Assembly (NCBI GenBank): GCA_938005345.1
Contig: CALLNG010000067.1
Location: 1 to 10,142, forward strand
DNA length: 10,142 nucleotides
Source of the DNA: an uncultured Clostridia bacterium
GTDB lineage: Bacteria > Bacillota > Clostridia > RUG12999
Direction of reading: 5' to 3'
In this document: positions 1 to 6,412 of the stretch, piece by piece
How the letters are laid out: the number at the start of each line of letters is the position of its first letter
Position numbering within the stretch: position 1 is the stretch's first letter
The notes under the pieces: generated by a model
The model's input: only the letters and a program-made list of their open reading frames with translations
What the model was told of the DNA's origin: nothing
Database searches by the model: none
Translations under genes and position numbers: made by a program

Positions 1-1144
1 CCGCCGCGATACTAGCGAGCTTGGTCTTTTCCTCCGTGGTATAGTCATTCGCGGACAGGCCTTTCCCTGCCTCTTTGTCCACCTTGCCCGCCAGCTGCGG
101 CATGCGCGCATCGGGAATGGTGCCGTCCGCTGCCATGAGCGGGTAATTATACACCTGCAGGGATCCCGCGGCGGTGTTTGTCCCGGTGCCAAGCTGCACC
201 GCGTCAATCGCGCTATAGGGTTCCTGGGCAGCCTGCGTTTTGGCGTTTTTTCCGCCCGCAAACCCGTGGCTGGTCTTTGCACCGCTGCCCATCGCGCCGC
301 CGTCTGCGGCCTGCGCATTTTGCCCCACTGCGCCGCCGCCCATGGACATTGCACTTGCACCCACGCTGCCGCCGTCCATTGTTTGGGCATATCCGCCGAT
401 ACTGCCGCCGCCTGCTGCGTTGGCCTCTTCGCCGAGCGCCGCGCCGCCGCCGGTGCAGTAGGCGCTGCGCCCGCCTTCAAACCCGCCCGATGCGCCTTGT
501 TTATCCGCCTTGCCGCCCAGCAGGGTGTTGATTGCCACGCCCTGGCTGGCTGCCAGCGGCCGCGAAGCGTCATTTGTTGTGAGATTGTCCACCGGAACGG
601 CGCCGGAAAGCGGCTGCCAGGCGGTTAGGTTCTGTGCCTGCCCGCTGCGCCGCAGCAGTGTGCCAGCGCCCGCTGTGCCGGAAATGCAGTACGCGGTCTG
701 CTCCCACACATCCGCGCCGCCCTGGGTGACAATCACAAATCTGCCGGTGGTTTGGCTGTCCAGCGCGCCGGTGTATTGGTACACGCCTGCGGACAGGGTT
801 TCCGCCAGCGTGTCTACGTTCACGGGCGTGTCTAGCAGCCGGGCGGAAACGGCGGCGCTGAGTTTGTCCTGCGTCACGCTGCCCGCCGCCAGTTTGTCCC
901 GCGTCACCGCGCCGCCGGCGATTTTGTCCGCCGATACCGCGCCCGCCGCGATTTTTCCCGCGGATACGGCCCCGTTGGCGAGCTTTTGTTCCGTGACGCT
1001 GCCGTTGGCATGATCCAGTTCCGCCGCGCTCCGGTGTTCCCCCAGCTGTTTGTCCACATAGGCCGATTCAAACGCGGCGGACGCCGGGCCGCTGACCTGG
1101 TATTCCTTGCCATCCGCGCCAATCCAAATAGTTTCTTTTGCCAT
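1..1144 (-). CDS. Phage tail-fibre-like repeat protein (C-terminus beyond left edge)
   Basis: This frame is open from an ATG at 1144 to the window edge: 381 codons with no stop. A GGAAGGAG ribosome site lies 8 nt upstream. An N-terminal stretch (about 1-48) is followed by five tandem decapeptides at residues 49-98, for example AVSADKIAGG and AVTRDKLAAG. A small folded part comes next, with VYQYTGALDS and the phrase DNLTTNDASRPLAASQG seen in many phage fibres. Residues 248-299 hold four to five 12-residue units such as SVGASAMSMGGG and AVGQNAQAADGG, resembling the left-handed beta-roll of YadA-type trimeric adhesin heads. Near the end, KVDKEAGKGLSANDYTTEEK is a common shaft motif of Firmicute phage fibres. 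The inferred role is a trimeric receptor-binding or decoration fibre. It is the last gene seen in the minus-strand capsid operon, behind an intrinsic terminator. Family membership is by motif only, and the adhesive tip is not visible. Confidence 0.82.
   Translation of the reverse strand, partial: MAKETIWIGADGKEYQVSGPASAAFESAYVDKQLGEHRSAAELDHANGSVTEQKLANGAVSAGKIAAGAVSADKIAGGAVTRDKLAAGSVTQDKLSAAVSARLLDTPVNVDTLAETLSAGVYQYTGALDSQTTGRFVIVTQGGADVWEQTAYCISGTAGAGTLLRRSGQAQNLTAWQPLSGAVPVDNLTTNDASRPLAASQGVAINTLLGGKADKQGASGGFEGGRSAYCTGGGAALGEEANAAGGGSIGGYAQTMDGGSVGASAMSMGGGAVGQNAQAADGGAMGSGAKTSHGFAGGKNAKTQAAQEPYSAIDAVQLGTGTNTAAGSLQVYNYPLMAADGTIPDARMPQLAGKVDKEAGKGLSANDYTTEEKTKLASIAA
248..403 (-). repeat. 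12-residue beta-roll repeats in fibre gene
   Basis: Residues 248-299 repeat every 12 residues with small residues at fixed places (x-x-G-x-x-A-x-x-x-x-G-G). This matches the register of YadA-head type left-handed beta-rolls. The DNA is less well conserved than the protein pattern, which suggests selection on structure. Confidence 0.7.
851..1000 (-). repeat. Five tandem 30-bp (10-residue) repeats in fibre gene
   Basis: Residues 49-98 of the fibre protein are five consecutive 10-residue units with the pattern (A/S)V-T/S-x-x-K-L/I-A-x-G. At DNA level these are imperfect 30-bp direct repeats. Repeats of this kind form elongated coiled or beta shafts in phage fibres and can change copy number by slippage. 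Confidence 0.8.
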
Positions 1145-1165
1145 CTGCGTTTCTCCTTCCGCCTG

Positions 1166-1209
1166 AAAAAGAAAACAGGGCAGGGCGCTGCCTGCCGGGG
1201 ACTGTTTTC
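1166..1209 (-). terminator. Intrinsic terminator/attenuator ahead of fibre gene
   Basis: Read on the minus strand, GAAAACAG (1209-1202) pairs with CTGTTTTC (1178-1171). An inner stem GGCAGG/CCTGCC lies between them, and the T tract at 1170-1166 follows. It sits between the 94-aa gene and the fibre gene, and it ends about 20 nt before the fibre start, leaving the fibre ribosome site outside the stem. It should lower fibre expression relative to capsid, unless antitermination operates. Confidence 0.72.
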
Positions 1210-1272
1210 CCCAATCCAGCCACGCTCCGGCCCTGCGGGAACTTCTTTTTCTTCCTTCTTTTTCAAACTTGT

Positions 1273-1557
1273 TTATCCGAGTTGTTTTGTTTTTTCTGCA
1301 AACGTTTCACTCAAGCCTGCGCTGAAATCTGCCGCCGCCATTTGCTGGCGGTAGCTCTCTTCCAGAATCAGTTTGAGGAATTTGGGGACCATGACCTGTT
1401 TCCCGCGCTGAATCTGGTAGTTCACGCCGTTGTAGGTCACTGTCACGTCGTCTTTGTAGTTTTGGTTGTCTTTGACCAGCATGACGGGTTCCAGGCGGTT
1501 TAAGTAGTCCGCCGCGCTTTCACCCGTATGCCCCTTGCCTGCCGTCTTTTGTGCCAT
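1273..1557 (-). CDS. Small capsid-operon protein, 94 aa
   Basis: The start is the ATG at 1557, with AAGGAGAG about 8 nt upstream; in-frame codons further upstream lack a ribosome site. The protein is soluble and has no signal peptide. Residues about 29-58 (KDDVTVTYNGVNYQIQRGKQ) look like a short beta-rich unit with a conserved-looking NGVNYxIxRGKxxxVP core, followed by an amphipathic helical C-terminus. Small proteins of this kind often sit directly downstream of phage major capsid genes and may be capsid decoration or completion proteins. It lies 61 nt downstream of the capsid gene on the same strand. The exact function is not recognised; 'phage structural accessory protein' is inferred from context. 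Confidence 0.75.
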   Translation of the reverse strand: MAQKTAGKGHTGESAADYLNRLEPVMLVKDNQNYKDDVTVTYNGVNYQIQRGKQVMVPKFLKLILEESYRQQMAAADFSAGLSETFAEKTKQLG

Positions 1558-1581
1558 GGTTGTTTCTCTCCTTCCTTGTGT

Positions 1582-1607
1582 GCGGGAGCGCGCTGGGCGC
1601 GCCCCGC
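1582..1607 (-). other. GC-rich hairpin after the capsid gene
   Basis: A near-perfect GC-rich stem (GCGGG arms with CGCGC inside and a single bulge) lies 11 nt after the capsid stop codon, before the ribosome site of the 94-aa gene. No T tract follows, so it is not a standard terminator. It may protect the 3' end of the abundant capsid message. Confidence 0.45.
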
Positions 1608-1618
1608 TAGTGCGGTGT

Positions 1619-2821
1619 TTATGCGTAGCTCGCTGCGGTCTCAATACGGACCATGTATTCCTGCACCAAAATTTCCGCTGTTTTCAGCGCTTTCCAGCCG
1701 GTGGTCGCGCGTTGGTCCAGCGGGTCGGCGGTTCCGCCGCTGCCCAGCTGTTTAACGATGTTGCGCATACCGCCGCCCTCCAGCTCCGTGGTGCCGTATG
1801 CGTCCGCGCCCAAAATCAGCGTGGAATATACATCGCGGCCTTCGCTGCCCGCTTCGCCGGGATAAATCACGTCATTGGCTGCCGGGGCCGCGTCTCCCGC
1901 CGCAAACGTTTCCTCTACGGTAATCACATTACCGCTCACCGACACGATGGTGTACACCATGCCTTTGATGATGATTTTACGCTCCGCCATGCCTTCCGCG
2001 TCCTCTACCGGAATGGTTTCCTTGACTGTGATGGTCTTGGCTTCGCTTGCCGCGCTGGACACCGTGAGGGTTCTTGCAGTGGAGGTCAAATCTTCGGCGT
2101 GGAACACCTTGGCTTCGCTGGTTTCCACGAACCGCACGCCGTACAGGCGGCCGATTTCCCCGTTATACATATCCTCCGGGTCGCAGTAGGTTTTGACGTT
2201 TCCCCATTTGGGGTCGTCCATCAAGTCGTAACATACGTCGGGATGGATGATGCCCACATAATAGTTGCCGATGCGTTTGGCGTTGTTACGTTTGAGTGTG
2301 CGCACCGCCTGTTTGATCGCGTCTACGGTCAAATAGTCGTTGCCGTCCTCTTTGCCGCCCGCCAGCAGGTGCCGCGCCAGCTGCCCGTTTGCATACTGTA
2401 CGTTGGTGCCGCTGCTGAGCACTTCCCGCGTGATGGCGTCCAGCGTTTCGCCGGCCTGGCGCGCCAAAATTTCGCCCGCTTCAATCAGGTTGGAGTCAAT
2501 GCCCGTGGTTTGCAGCACATCGGAGATGGTGATGTAATCGCCGTATTGCTGCAAGGTGGATTCAATGGTGCTCCAAGTCAGGTCGTTGCCGCGCGGGGTC
2601 ACGCCCTCTGTCAGCGGGGCCATGGCCTTAGGCAGCGGCGCGAGCCGCCGGAAATTGATGATTTTTCCGCCGTTTGCCGGAATGTTGCGCTTTTGCCCGA
2701 ACTGGTCGTGCACCAGGTTGGGCAGCGCGTTTAAGATTAGGTTTCTGTCATAAAATCTGCGCAGCGCGCCAGGGTCTTTGCTGGTCGTCTGCACATTGTA
2801 ATCAATGGATGTTTGTGCCAA
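1619..2821 (-). CDS. Phage major capsid protein, N4-gp56 family
   Basis: A 400-aa protein starting at TTG (2821). GGGAGG lies 8 nt upstream, and the only nearby ATG is out of frame, so the TTG is well supported. The N-terminal third contains IPANGGKIINFRRLAPLP and LTEGVTPRGNDLTWSTIE. The first is the hallmark of the N4-gp56 family of HK97-fold major capsid proteins; the second is the E-loop-like region. Residues 187-206 (NYYVGIIHPDVCYDLMDDPK) and the C-terminal GWKALKTAEILVQEYMVRIE match the usual P-domain end. Residues about 245-322 form a Thr/Val-rich beta segment between the two halves and look like an inserted Ig-like or I-type domain. The product should assemble into the icosahedral shell on the scaffold encoded just upstream, 37 nt away. 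Family assignment is confident; the insertion's nature is inference. Confidence 0.9.
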   Translation of the reverse strand: MAQTSIDYNVQTTSKDPGALRRFYDRNLILNALPNLVHDQFGQKRNIPANGGKIINFRRLAPLPKAMAPLTEGVTPRGNDLTWSTIESTLQQYGDYITISDVLQTTGIDSNLIEAGEILARQAGETLDAITREVLSSGTNVQYANGQLARHLLAGGKEDGNDYLTVDAIKQAVRTLKRNNAKRIGNYYVGIIHPDVCYDLMDDPKWGNVKTYCDPEDMYNGEIGRLYGVRFVETSEAKVFHAEDLTSTARTLTVSSAASEAKTITVKETIPVEDAEGMAERKIIIKGMVYTIVSVSGNVITVEETFAAGDAAPAANDVIYPGEAGSEGRDVYSTLILGADAYGTTELEGGGMRNIVKQLGSGGTADPLDQRATTGWKALKTAEILVQEYMVRIETAASYA

Positions 2822-2858
2822 GAAAAATTCCTCCCTCTCTTGTCATTTGATGGCTGCA

Positions 2859-3560
2859 CTACAGCGTGATGGTTTCGCCGCGCCCGGCCCGGCGTTTGAG
2901 CTCGCGGATATCCTGCAAGGATAGCTTGTCCGGGTCAATGCCGGTGCGAAATGCGTTCGACATAGCCGTGCCCACTTCGCTCATGCGCCCCAACTTGTTT
3001 TTGGCCTGGGCGCGCCCGCGTTTTTCACCGCGCGCTTCCGCCGCGAGCATGAACTCGTCCATCAAAAGGCAGCGCGCCGCCAGTTTTGCCGGTACGCCTG
3101 CCGCGAGAAGCTGCGCAAACGCTTCGTCTTCCATCAGCTTGTCCAGCTGTTCTTCGTCCAGGGTGCCTTCCAGCTCCCGGTAGGCCTGGGCCAGCAAATC
3201 GGCTGTGCGCTCGGCTTTTGCTGCGCCGCTCTGCGGCATACCGCCCGTCCGGCGCGCTTGCTGCGCTAGGCCGCCCGCCTGTCCGGTAAACGCGGTGGAC
3301 GCGCTTTGCCCTGCCATGCGGCTGGGCTGCATAGATGGTGTTTCCTGCGCGGCCTGCGGTGCACCTGCGGCTGCGGCGGGAGATTCTTCTGCTTCCGTCT
3401 CCGCCACCAGCTCTTTCAGCTCCGCCAGCGCTTCGGCCAGCGAATCCGCTTTGACAAACTGGGTGAACAAATTCGCCAGTTCCACCGCGTCGCTGATCTG
3501 CTGCCGCGCTTCCGGCTGCAATGCCTGCTCCGCCGGACGCTGTTTTCCAAATGGTTTCAT
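2859..3560 (-). CDS. Probable capsid scaffold/assembly protein, 233 aa
   Basis: The start is the ATG at 3560, with GAGGA 7 nt upstream; a longer in-frame reading to 3794 has no ribosome site and unlikely composition. The protein is helical and highly charged. Residues about 15-58 form an acidic amphipathic helix (SLAEALAELKELVAETEAEE). Residues 60-105 are a low-complexity Ala/Gln/Pro linker. Residues 118-170 form another acidic helix region, and the C-terminus is basic (KRGRAQAKNKLGRMSEVG and ELKRRAGRGE). A helical body with a basic C-terminal tail directly upstream of the major capsid gene is the classical layout of a phage scaffold. No protease motif was recognised. Function is assigned by architecture and position, not by a family match. 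Confidence 0.68.
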   Translation of the reverse strand: MKPFGKQRPAEQALQPEARQQISDAVELANLFTQFVKADSLAEALAELKELVAETEAEESPAAAAGAPQAAQETPSMQPSRMAGQSASTAFTGQAGGLAQQARRTGGMPQSGAAKAERTADLLAQAYRELEGTLDEEQLDKLMEDEAFAQLLAAGVPAKLAARCLLMDEFMLAAEARGEKRGRAQAKNKLGRMSEVGTAMSNAFRTGIDPDKLSLQDIRELKRRAGRGETITL

Positions 3561-3877
3561 GCTAGTTCCTCGTCCCCTTTCCAAAAATTGTTCTGCTTGA
3601 ATGATGAAAAAAAGCACTCCTGTCCGCCGCGTCCGTTTGGGAAACACTGCCCCTCCGTGTTCGCAGGTACGCGCCAACGCCGTCACGCCACGTCCAGCAG
3701 CGTTTCCCGCTGGGCCGCGGAAGGCCCGCCCGGACCAGAGGCCGGCCTTCGCCACGGCGGCTAGGGATACTGGCCGTCTGCTCTGCCAGTACACTGTTAG
3801 TATACATGCTTCGCCGCCACCGTTTTTTTGCTTTTTGTGCGTTTGCCCCGCAGGCCAATGCCCGCGTTTGTCCCCAT
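3561..3877 (-). other. Gene-free leader of the capsid operon
   Basis: About 317 nt between the scaffold start and the sigma-H-like promoter hold no credible gene on either strand; the frames that stay open lack ribosome sites. The part at 3600-3790 is GC-rich and can fold, including a perfect CAGCG/CGCTG hairpin at 3698-3712. A TATACT box on the minus strand (3804-3799) is a possible second start site, but it lacks a -35. The role as an untranslated leader is inferred. Confidence 0.4.
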
Positions 3878-3907
3878 ATATTCGACATTTTTTCTCTTTT
3901 TTCCTGT
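3878..3907 (-). promoter_or_regulatory. Sigma-H-like promoter toward capsid operon
   Basis: On the minus strand, ACAGGAAAA (3907-3899), a 12-bp spacer and GTCGAATAT (3886-3878) fit the Bacillus sigma-H consensus RnAGGAwWW-N11-12-RnnGAATww at every defined position. Sigma-H drives early sporulation and transition genes in Firmicutes. The surrounding DNA is A/T-homopolymeric, which raises the chance of an accidental -35 match. The call is therefore a candidate. Confidence 0.45.
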
Positions 3908-3918
3908 TTTTTGTCGAA
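3881..3918. promoter_or_regulatory. Two inverted consensus Spo0A boxes
   Basis: TTCGACA (3881-3887) and TGTCGAA (3912-3918) are two exact copies of the Spo0A recognition heptamer in inverted orientation, 31 bp centre to centre (about three helical turns). One overlaps the sigma-H-like -10; the other lies 4 bp upstream of its -35. Spo0A is the master response regulator of sporulation. Overlap with the -10 would favour repression, while the upstream box could activate. Direct observation is limited to the heptamers; binding is inferred. Confidence 0.45.
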
Positions 3919-3992
3919 CGGTGCTGGAAATCCCGCTTTTCCGCTTTTCATACGTATTTCAAAAAAAATTGCACCCGTTTTTTCGAAAACGC

Positions 3993-4020
3993 TTGACTTT
4001 TTTTTTCGGGGTGGTATACT
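3993..4020 (+). promoter_or_regulatory. Sigma-A promoter of PHP gene
   Basis: TTGACT (3993-3998), a 16-bp spacer and TATACT (4015-4020), with a TGG extended -10 just before it. A start near 4027 would give a leader of about 33 nt to the ATG at 4060. Confidence 0.8.
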
Positions 4021-4059
4021 GTCCCTAGATTGAAATGATAAGAAAGGATGGATACCACC

Positions 4060-5022
4060 ATGAAAAAAATCGATTTGCTCAAACCCTACCCTTCGTATAA
4101 AGCGAATTTGCACTGCCACAGCACCCTGTCGGACGGTGCGTTAAGCCCCGAAGAACTTAAAGATGCTTATAAAAATAAGGGCTACAGCATTGTTGCGTAC
4201 ACGGACCACCGCGTCTATGCCTGGCACAAGGAACTGACGGATGACAATTTCCTTGCGCTGGCGGCCTATGAGGTGGACATGAACGAATGGCCGGACCGCC
4301 CGAACGGTTTTGACCGTGTCAAAACGTACCATTTGAACCTGTATGACAAACAGCCTGCCCTGGATAAAGAGGCCGTTCTGCCTGAGCGCCGCTACGGCGA
4401 CATGGACTATTTAAACCACTACATAGAATCCATGCGCCAAAAGGGGTTCCTGGTGTGCTATAACCACCCCTATTGGTCGCTGCAAACCCTGGATGACTAC
4501 CGGGATATCCGTGGCTGCTTTGCCATGGAAATTTATAATCACGGGTGCGAGATTGACGGCCTGTATGGCTACAATCCACAGGTGTATGACGAAATGCTGC
4601 GCACGGGCAACCGGTTGGCCTGCGTATCCACGGACGACAACCACAACACCTACCCGTTCGGGCATCCCATGTGCGATTCCTTTGGCGGGTTTATCATGGT
4701 GCAAGCGCCGTCGCTGGACTATGGCGCGGTGATGCAGGCGCTGGAGCAGGGCGACTTTTATTCCTCCATGGGGCCGGAATTTTACGAAATTTCCCTGGAG
4801 GGCCGCACACTGCGCATTGACTGCTCTCCGGTGCAAAAAATCTACGTGCAAACGCAGGGCCGCTTTTGCCACAAGGCGGTTGCGCCCGTGGGCGAAACGC
4901 TGACCCATGCTGAGTTTGAACTCAATGGCAACGAAGGCTATATCCGTGTGGACCTGCGCGACGCACAGGGACTGCACGCCAACTCCAATGCGTATTTTTT
5001 GGATGAGGTCCTGTTCGGATAG
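4060..5022 (+). CDS. PHP-domain metal-dependent phosphoesterase-like protein
   Basis: The start is the ATG at 4060: AAAGGA at 4043-4048 is correctly spaced for it, while the ATG at 4048 overlaps that site. The 320-aa protein has the PHP metal-binding signature: NLHCHSTLSDG (H18, H20, D25), TDH (D49, H50), E71, H91, YNHPYW (H136), E157 and STDDNHN (D192/D193, H195). PHP proteins are cytoplasmic metallo-hydrolases that cleave phosphoester bonds; related members include histidinol phosphatase, the polymerase PHP domains and nucleotide phosphatases. The substrate cannot be read from sequence. The C-terminal 80 residues look like a beta-rich appendage often seen in single-domain PHP proteins. A strong promoter lies upstream, divergent from the capsid operon. 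A ribonucleoside phosphatase role with the following deaminase is possible but speculative. Confidence 0.88.
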   Translation: MKKIDLLKPYPSYKANLHCHSTLSDGALSPEELKDAYKNKGYSIVAYTDHRVYAWHKELTDDNFLALAAYEVDMNEWPDRPNGFDRVKTYHLNLYDKQPALDKEAVLPERRYGDMDYLNHYIESMRQKGFLVCYNHPYWSLQTLDDYRDIRGCFAMEIYNHGCEIDGLYGYNPQVYDEMLRTGNRLACVSTDDNHNTYPFGHPMCDSFGGFIMVQAPSLDYGAVMQALEQGDFYSSMGPEFYEISLEGRTLRIDCSPVQKIYVQTQGRFCHKAVAPVGETLTHAEFELNGNEGYIRVDLRDAQGLHANSNAYFLDEVLFG

Positions 5023-5050
5023 GATTAGTATAGCATAGCAGCCTGCTTTG

Positions 5051-5091
5051 ATTTTGCCATTTTGTACCCACAAAAATAAGTTGGCAAAAAT
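5051..5091. repeat. Imperfect inverted repeat after PHP gene
   Basis: ATTTTGCCA (5051-5059) pairs with TGGCAAAAAT (5082-5091), and an inner TTTTGT/ACAAAA pair lies between them. It begins 28 nt after the PHP stop and could be a weak terminator or an mRNA-end stem. No clear T tract follows. Confidence 0.4.
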
Positions 5092-5097
5092 GGGGCT

Positions 5098-5121
5098 AAA
5101 AAAAGGCCCTTCGTTTGGGCC
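5098..5121 (-). terminator. Minus-strand intrinsic terminator upstream of deaminase
   Basis: On the minus strand, GGCCC-AAACGAA-GGGCC is followed by seven T residues (5104-5098). The plus strand has A residues on its 3' side, so the element works only leftward. No minus-strand gene lies nearby, so it may block antisense read-through from the 6258 gene region into the PHP gene. Confidence 0.55.
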
Positions 5122-5157
5122 GAAAAAAACCGCCAGAAGGGCGGGGGAGGGAGACGC

Positions 5158-5541
5158 ATGGAACCGGAATTTGACACGCTGCTTGCCGCGGCACGGGAGG
5201 TGCTGCACCCGCGGCAGCTGTCGCGGAATAGCTGGGCTGGGTCGGTCAGCGCGGCGCTGCTGGCGGCGGATGGCAAGCTTTATACCGGCGTGTGCATTGA
5301 CACGCCTTGTTCGATGGGGTTTTGCGCGGAGCACGCCGCGGCTGCCGCCATGGTGACGGCGGGGGAAAACCGCGTGTTGCGCCTGGTGGCGCTGCACGAA
5401 TCGGGCGAAGTGGTGCCGCCCTGCGGACGCTGCCGGGAGTTTTTGTGCCAGCTGCACGATGACAACGGACAATGCCGCGTGCTGCTGCCGGGCGGGCGCG
5501 TGAAAACGCTGGACGAACTGCTGCCCGACCGCTGGTCCTGA
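5158..5541 (+). CDS. Cytidine/blasticidin deaminase-like zinc enzyme
   Basis: A 127-aa protein with GGGGGAGG 7 nt before the ATG. It carries the cytidine-deaminase-superfamily catalytic set: CAE (C56, E58, with H59 following) and PCGRC (C89 and C92). Together they give three cysteine zinc ligands and the proton-shuttling glutamate. The preceding GVCIDTPCSMGFCAEHAA and the length match small tetrameric Cdd/blasticidin-S-deaminase-like proteins, slightly shorter than typical Cdd (about 130-136 aa). The reaction would be hydrolytic deamination of cytidine, deoxycytidine or a related base in pyrimidine salvage. It follows the PHP gene on the same strand with a 135-nt gap and no obvious promoter, so co-transcription is possible. 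It ends just before a strong terminator. Confidence 0.85.
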   Translation: MEPEFDTLLAAAREVLHPRQLSRNSWAGSVSAALLAADGKLYTGVCIDTPCSMGFCAEHAAAAAMVTAGENRVLRLVALHESGEVVPPCGRCREFLCQLHDDNGQCRVLLPGGRVKTLDELLPDRWS

Positions 5542-5586
5542 GGCGGGAGGGGAATATAATCAAATACGCCCCACGGAAGAAAGCGC

Positions 5587-5620
5587 AAAATGCCCCCGGC
5601 AAAAAAGCCGGGGGCATTTT
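5587..5620. terminator. Perfect bidirectional intrinsic terminator
   Basis: A 14-bp perfect stem (AAAATGCCCCCGGC with its complement) around an A6 loop, with T-rich ends on both strands. It lies between the convergent deaminase gene (stop at 5541) and the minus-strand gene whose ancestral stop is at 5672. It therefore serves both. Confidence 0.92.
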
Positions 5621-5671
5621 GGTGATATTATGTTCAATGATAAAAGGAATAACCTACGTTCCGCAAACGCC

Positions 5672-6258
5672 CTACCGGAGCGGATTACAGTCGAACAGGG
5701 CACATACTGTTCTCTTGCCCCGTCCAGAGAGATGGCAATTTTGCTGGAATGCAAATGCTGGCAGTTTCCGCGGTGGTAACAGTCGCCATAGCGCGTGATA
5801 TACACCGTGACGGGCTGTTCCTACTGTGTTTCGGGCTGGGAAACCTCCCGGGCTGCGGGTCGCCGCGGCGCGGAAACGGCAGCGGACTGCGGCGCAGTTT
5901 GCGTTTGGGAAGGCGTTTGTTGCAGCGGCGCGGCCTCTTGCCAGGCCTGCGTAGGCTGCGCCTGGCTCTCCTGCCCGCCCGACGGCTCCTGCGCGGACAC
6001 TGCTTGGTCTTGTGCCGTTTGCGGCGCGGCCTGGTCTTGATTTTGCGCGGCGGCGTTCACGGCGGAAACCGCCTGCTGCAGCTGCACAGTGGTAGTGGAT
6101 ATAAAGGACTGCATTTGTTTTTGCGCGTCCAGGCTGATGACCAGCACACCGCCTGCGGCAGCCAGCGCGATTACTAGTATAACGGTGGCAATTCCATACA
6201 AAACGGCGTTGCCGCGGCTGTTTTTCTGTCGCTCTTCCCATGGTTCCTGCTCTTGCAA
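5672..6258 (-). pseudogene. Broken membrane-anchored protein with C-terminal Cys/His motif
   Basis: The start is TTG at 6258, 8 nt after AAAGGAG. The ATG at 6265 directly abuts that site and is out of frame. The open part (145 aa) has a short charged N-terminus, one membrane helix (residues about 18-43, VLYGIATVILVIALAAAGGV) and a long Gln/Ala/Pro linker, then stops at an amber codon (5823-5821). The same frame continues for about 45 codons with YITRYGDCYHRGNCQHLHSS and YVPCS. This matches a widespread small domain of form YHxxxCxxL...A...GYxPCxxC. Shifting one base at about 5690-5691 adds the missing CNPLR and a stop at 5672, just before the terminator. Two lesions imply a decayed gene. TAG is used as a stop by neighbours, so recoding is unlikely. 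The function of the motif (metal binding) is inferred. Confidence 0.7.
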
Positions 6259-6383
6259 GGTGCATTCTCCTTTCCTGTAATGTGGGATGGGTTAAATATT
6301 GCGCCCCAAGGTCTGGAAAATTCACCCTTCCCCGGAAATGTTGCAGAAAATGCCTCTTTTTGTACGTTTTCCCGAAAATTTTC

Positions 6384-6412
6384 TTGCCTATTATGGCAAT
6401 CTCTGATATAAT
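6384..6412 (+). promoter_or_regulatory. Rightward sigma-A promoter with no obvious gene
   Basis: TTGCCT (6384-6389), 17 bp and TATAAT (6407-6412), with a TGA extended -10. A palindrome TTGCC-TATTAT-GGCAA (6384-6399) overlaps the -35 and could be an operator. No credible plus-strand gene follows until 7089. Confidence 0.6.

Noticed and set aside
1535..2734. 399-codon plus-strand open frame opposite the capsid gene
   Set aside because: It mirrors the GC-rich capsid gene in antisense; His/Arg-rich composition, no ribosome site and no family resemblance.
2953..2965. Additional Spo0A heptamer TTCGACA inside the scaffold gene
   Set aside because: A single copy in coding sequence, at a frequency expected by chance.
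3561..3794. N-terminal extension of the scaffold protein to 3794
   Set aside because: No ribosome site and Arg/Gly/Ala-rich unlikely composition; the ATG at 3560 has a well-spaced GAGGA.
4411..5472. 353-codon minus-strand open frame across the PHP and deaminase genes
   Set aside because: Shadow of two recognisable enzymes, spans their spacer and terminator, and has no ribosome site.
5672..5823. TAG recoded as an amino acid or selenocysteine-like read-through
   Set aside because: The PHP and scaffold genes end in TAG, and a second lesion (frameshift) is needed, so gene decay is simpler.
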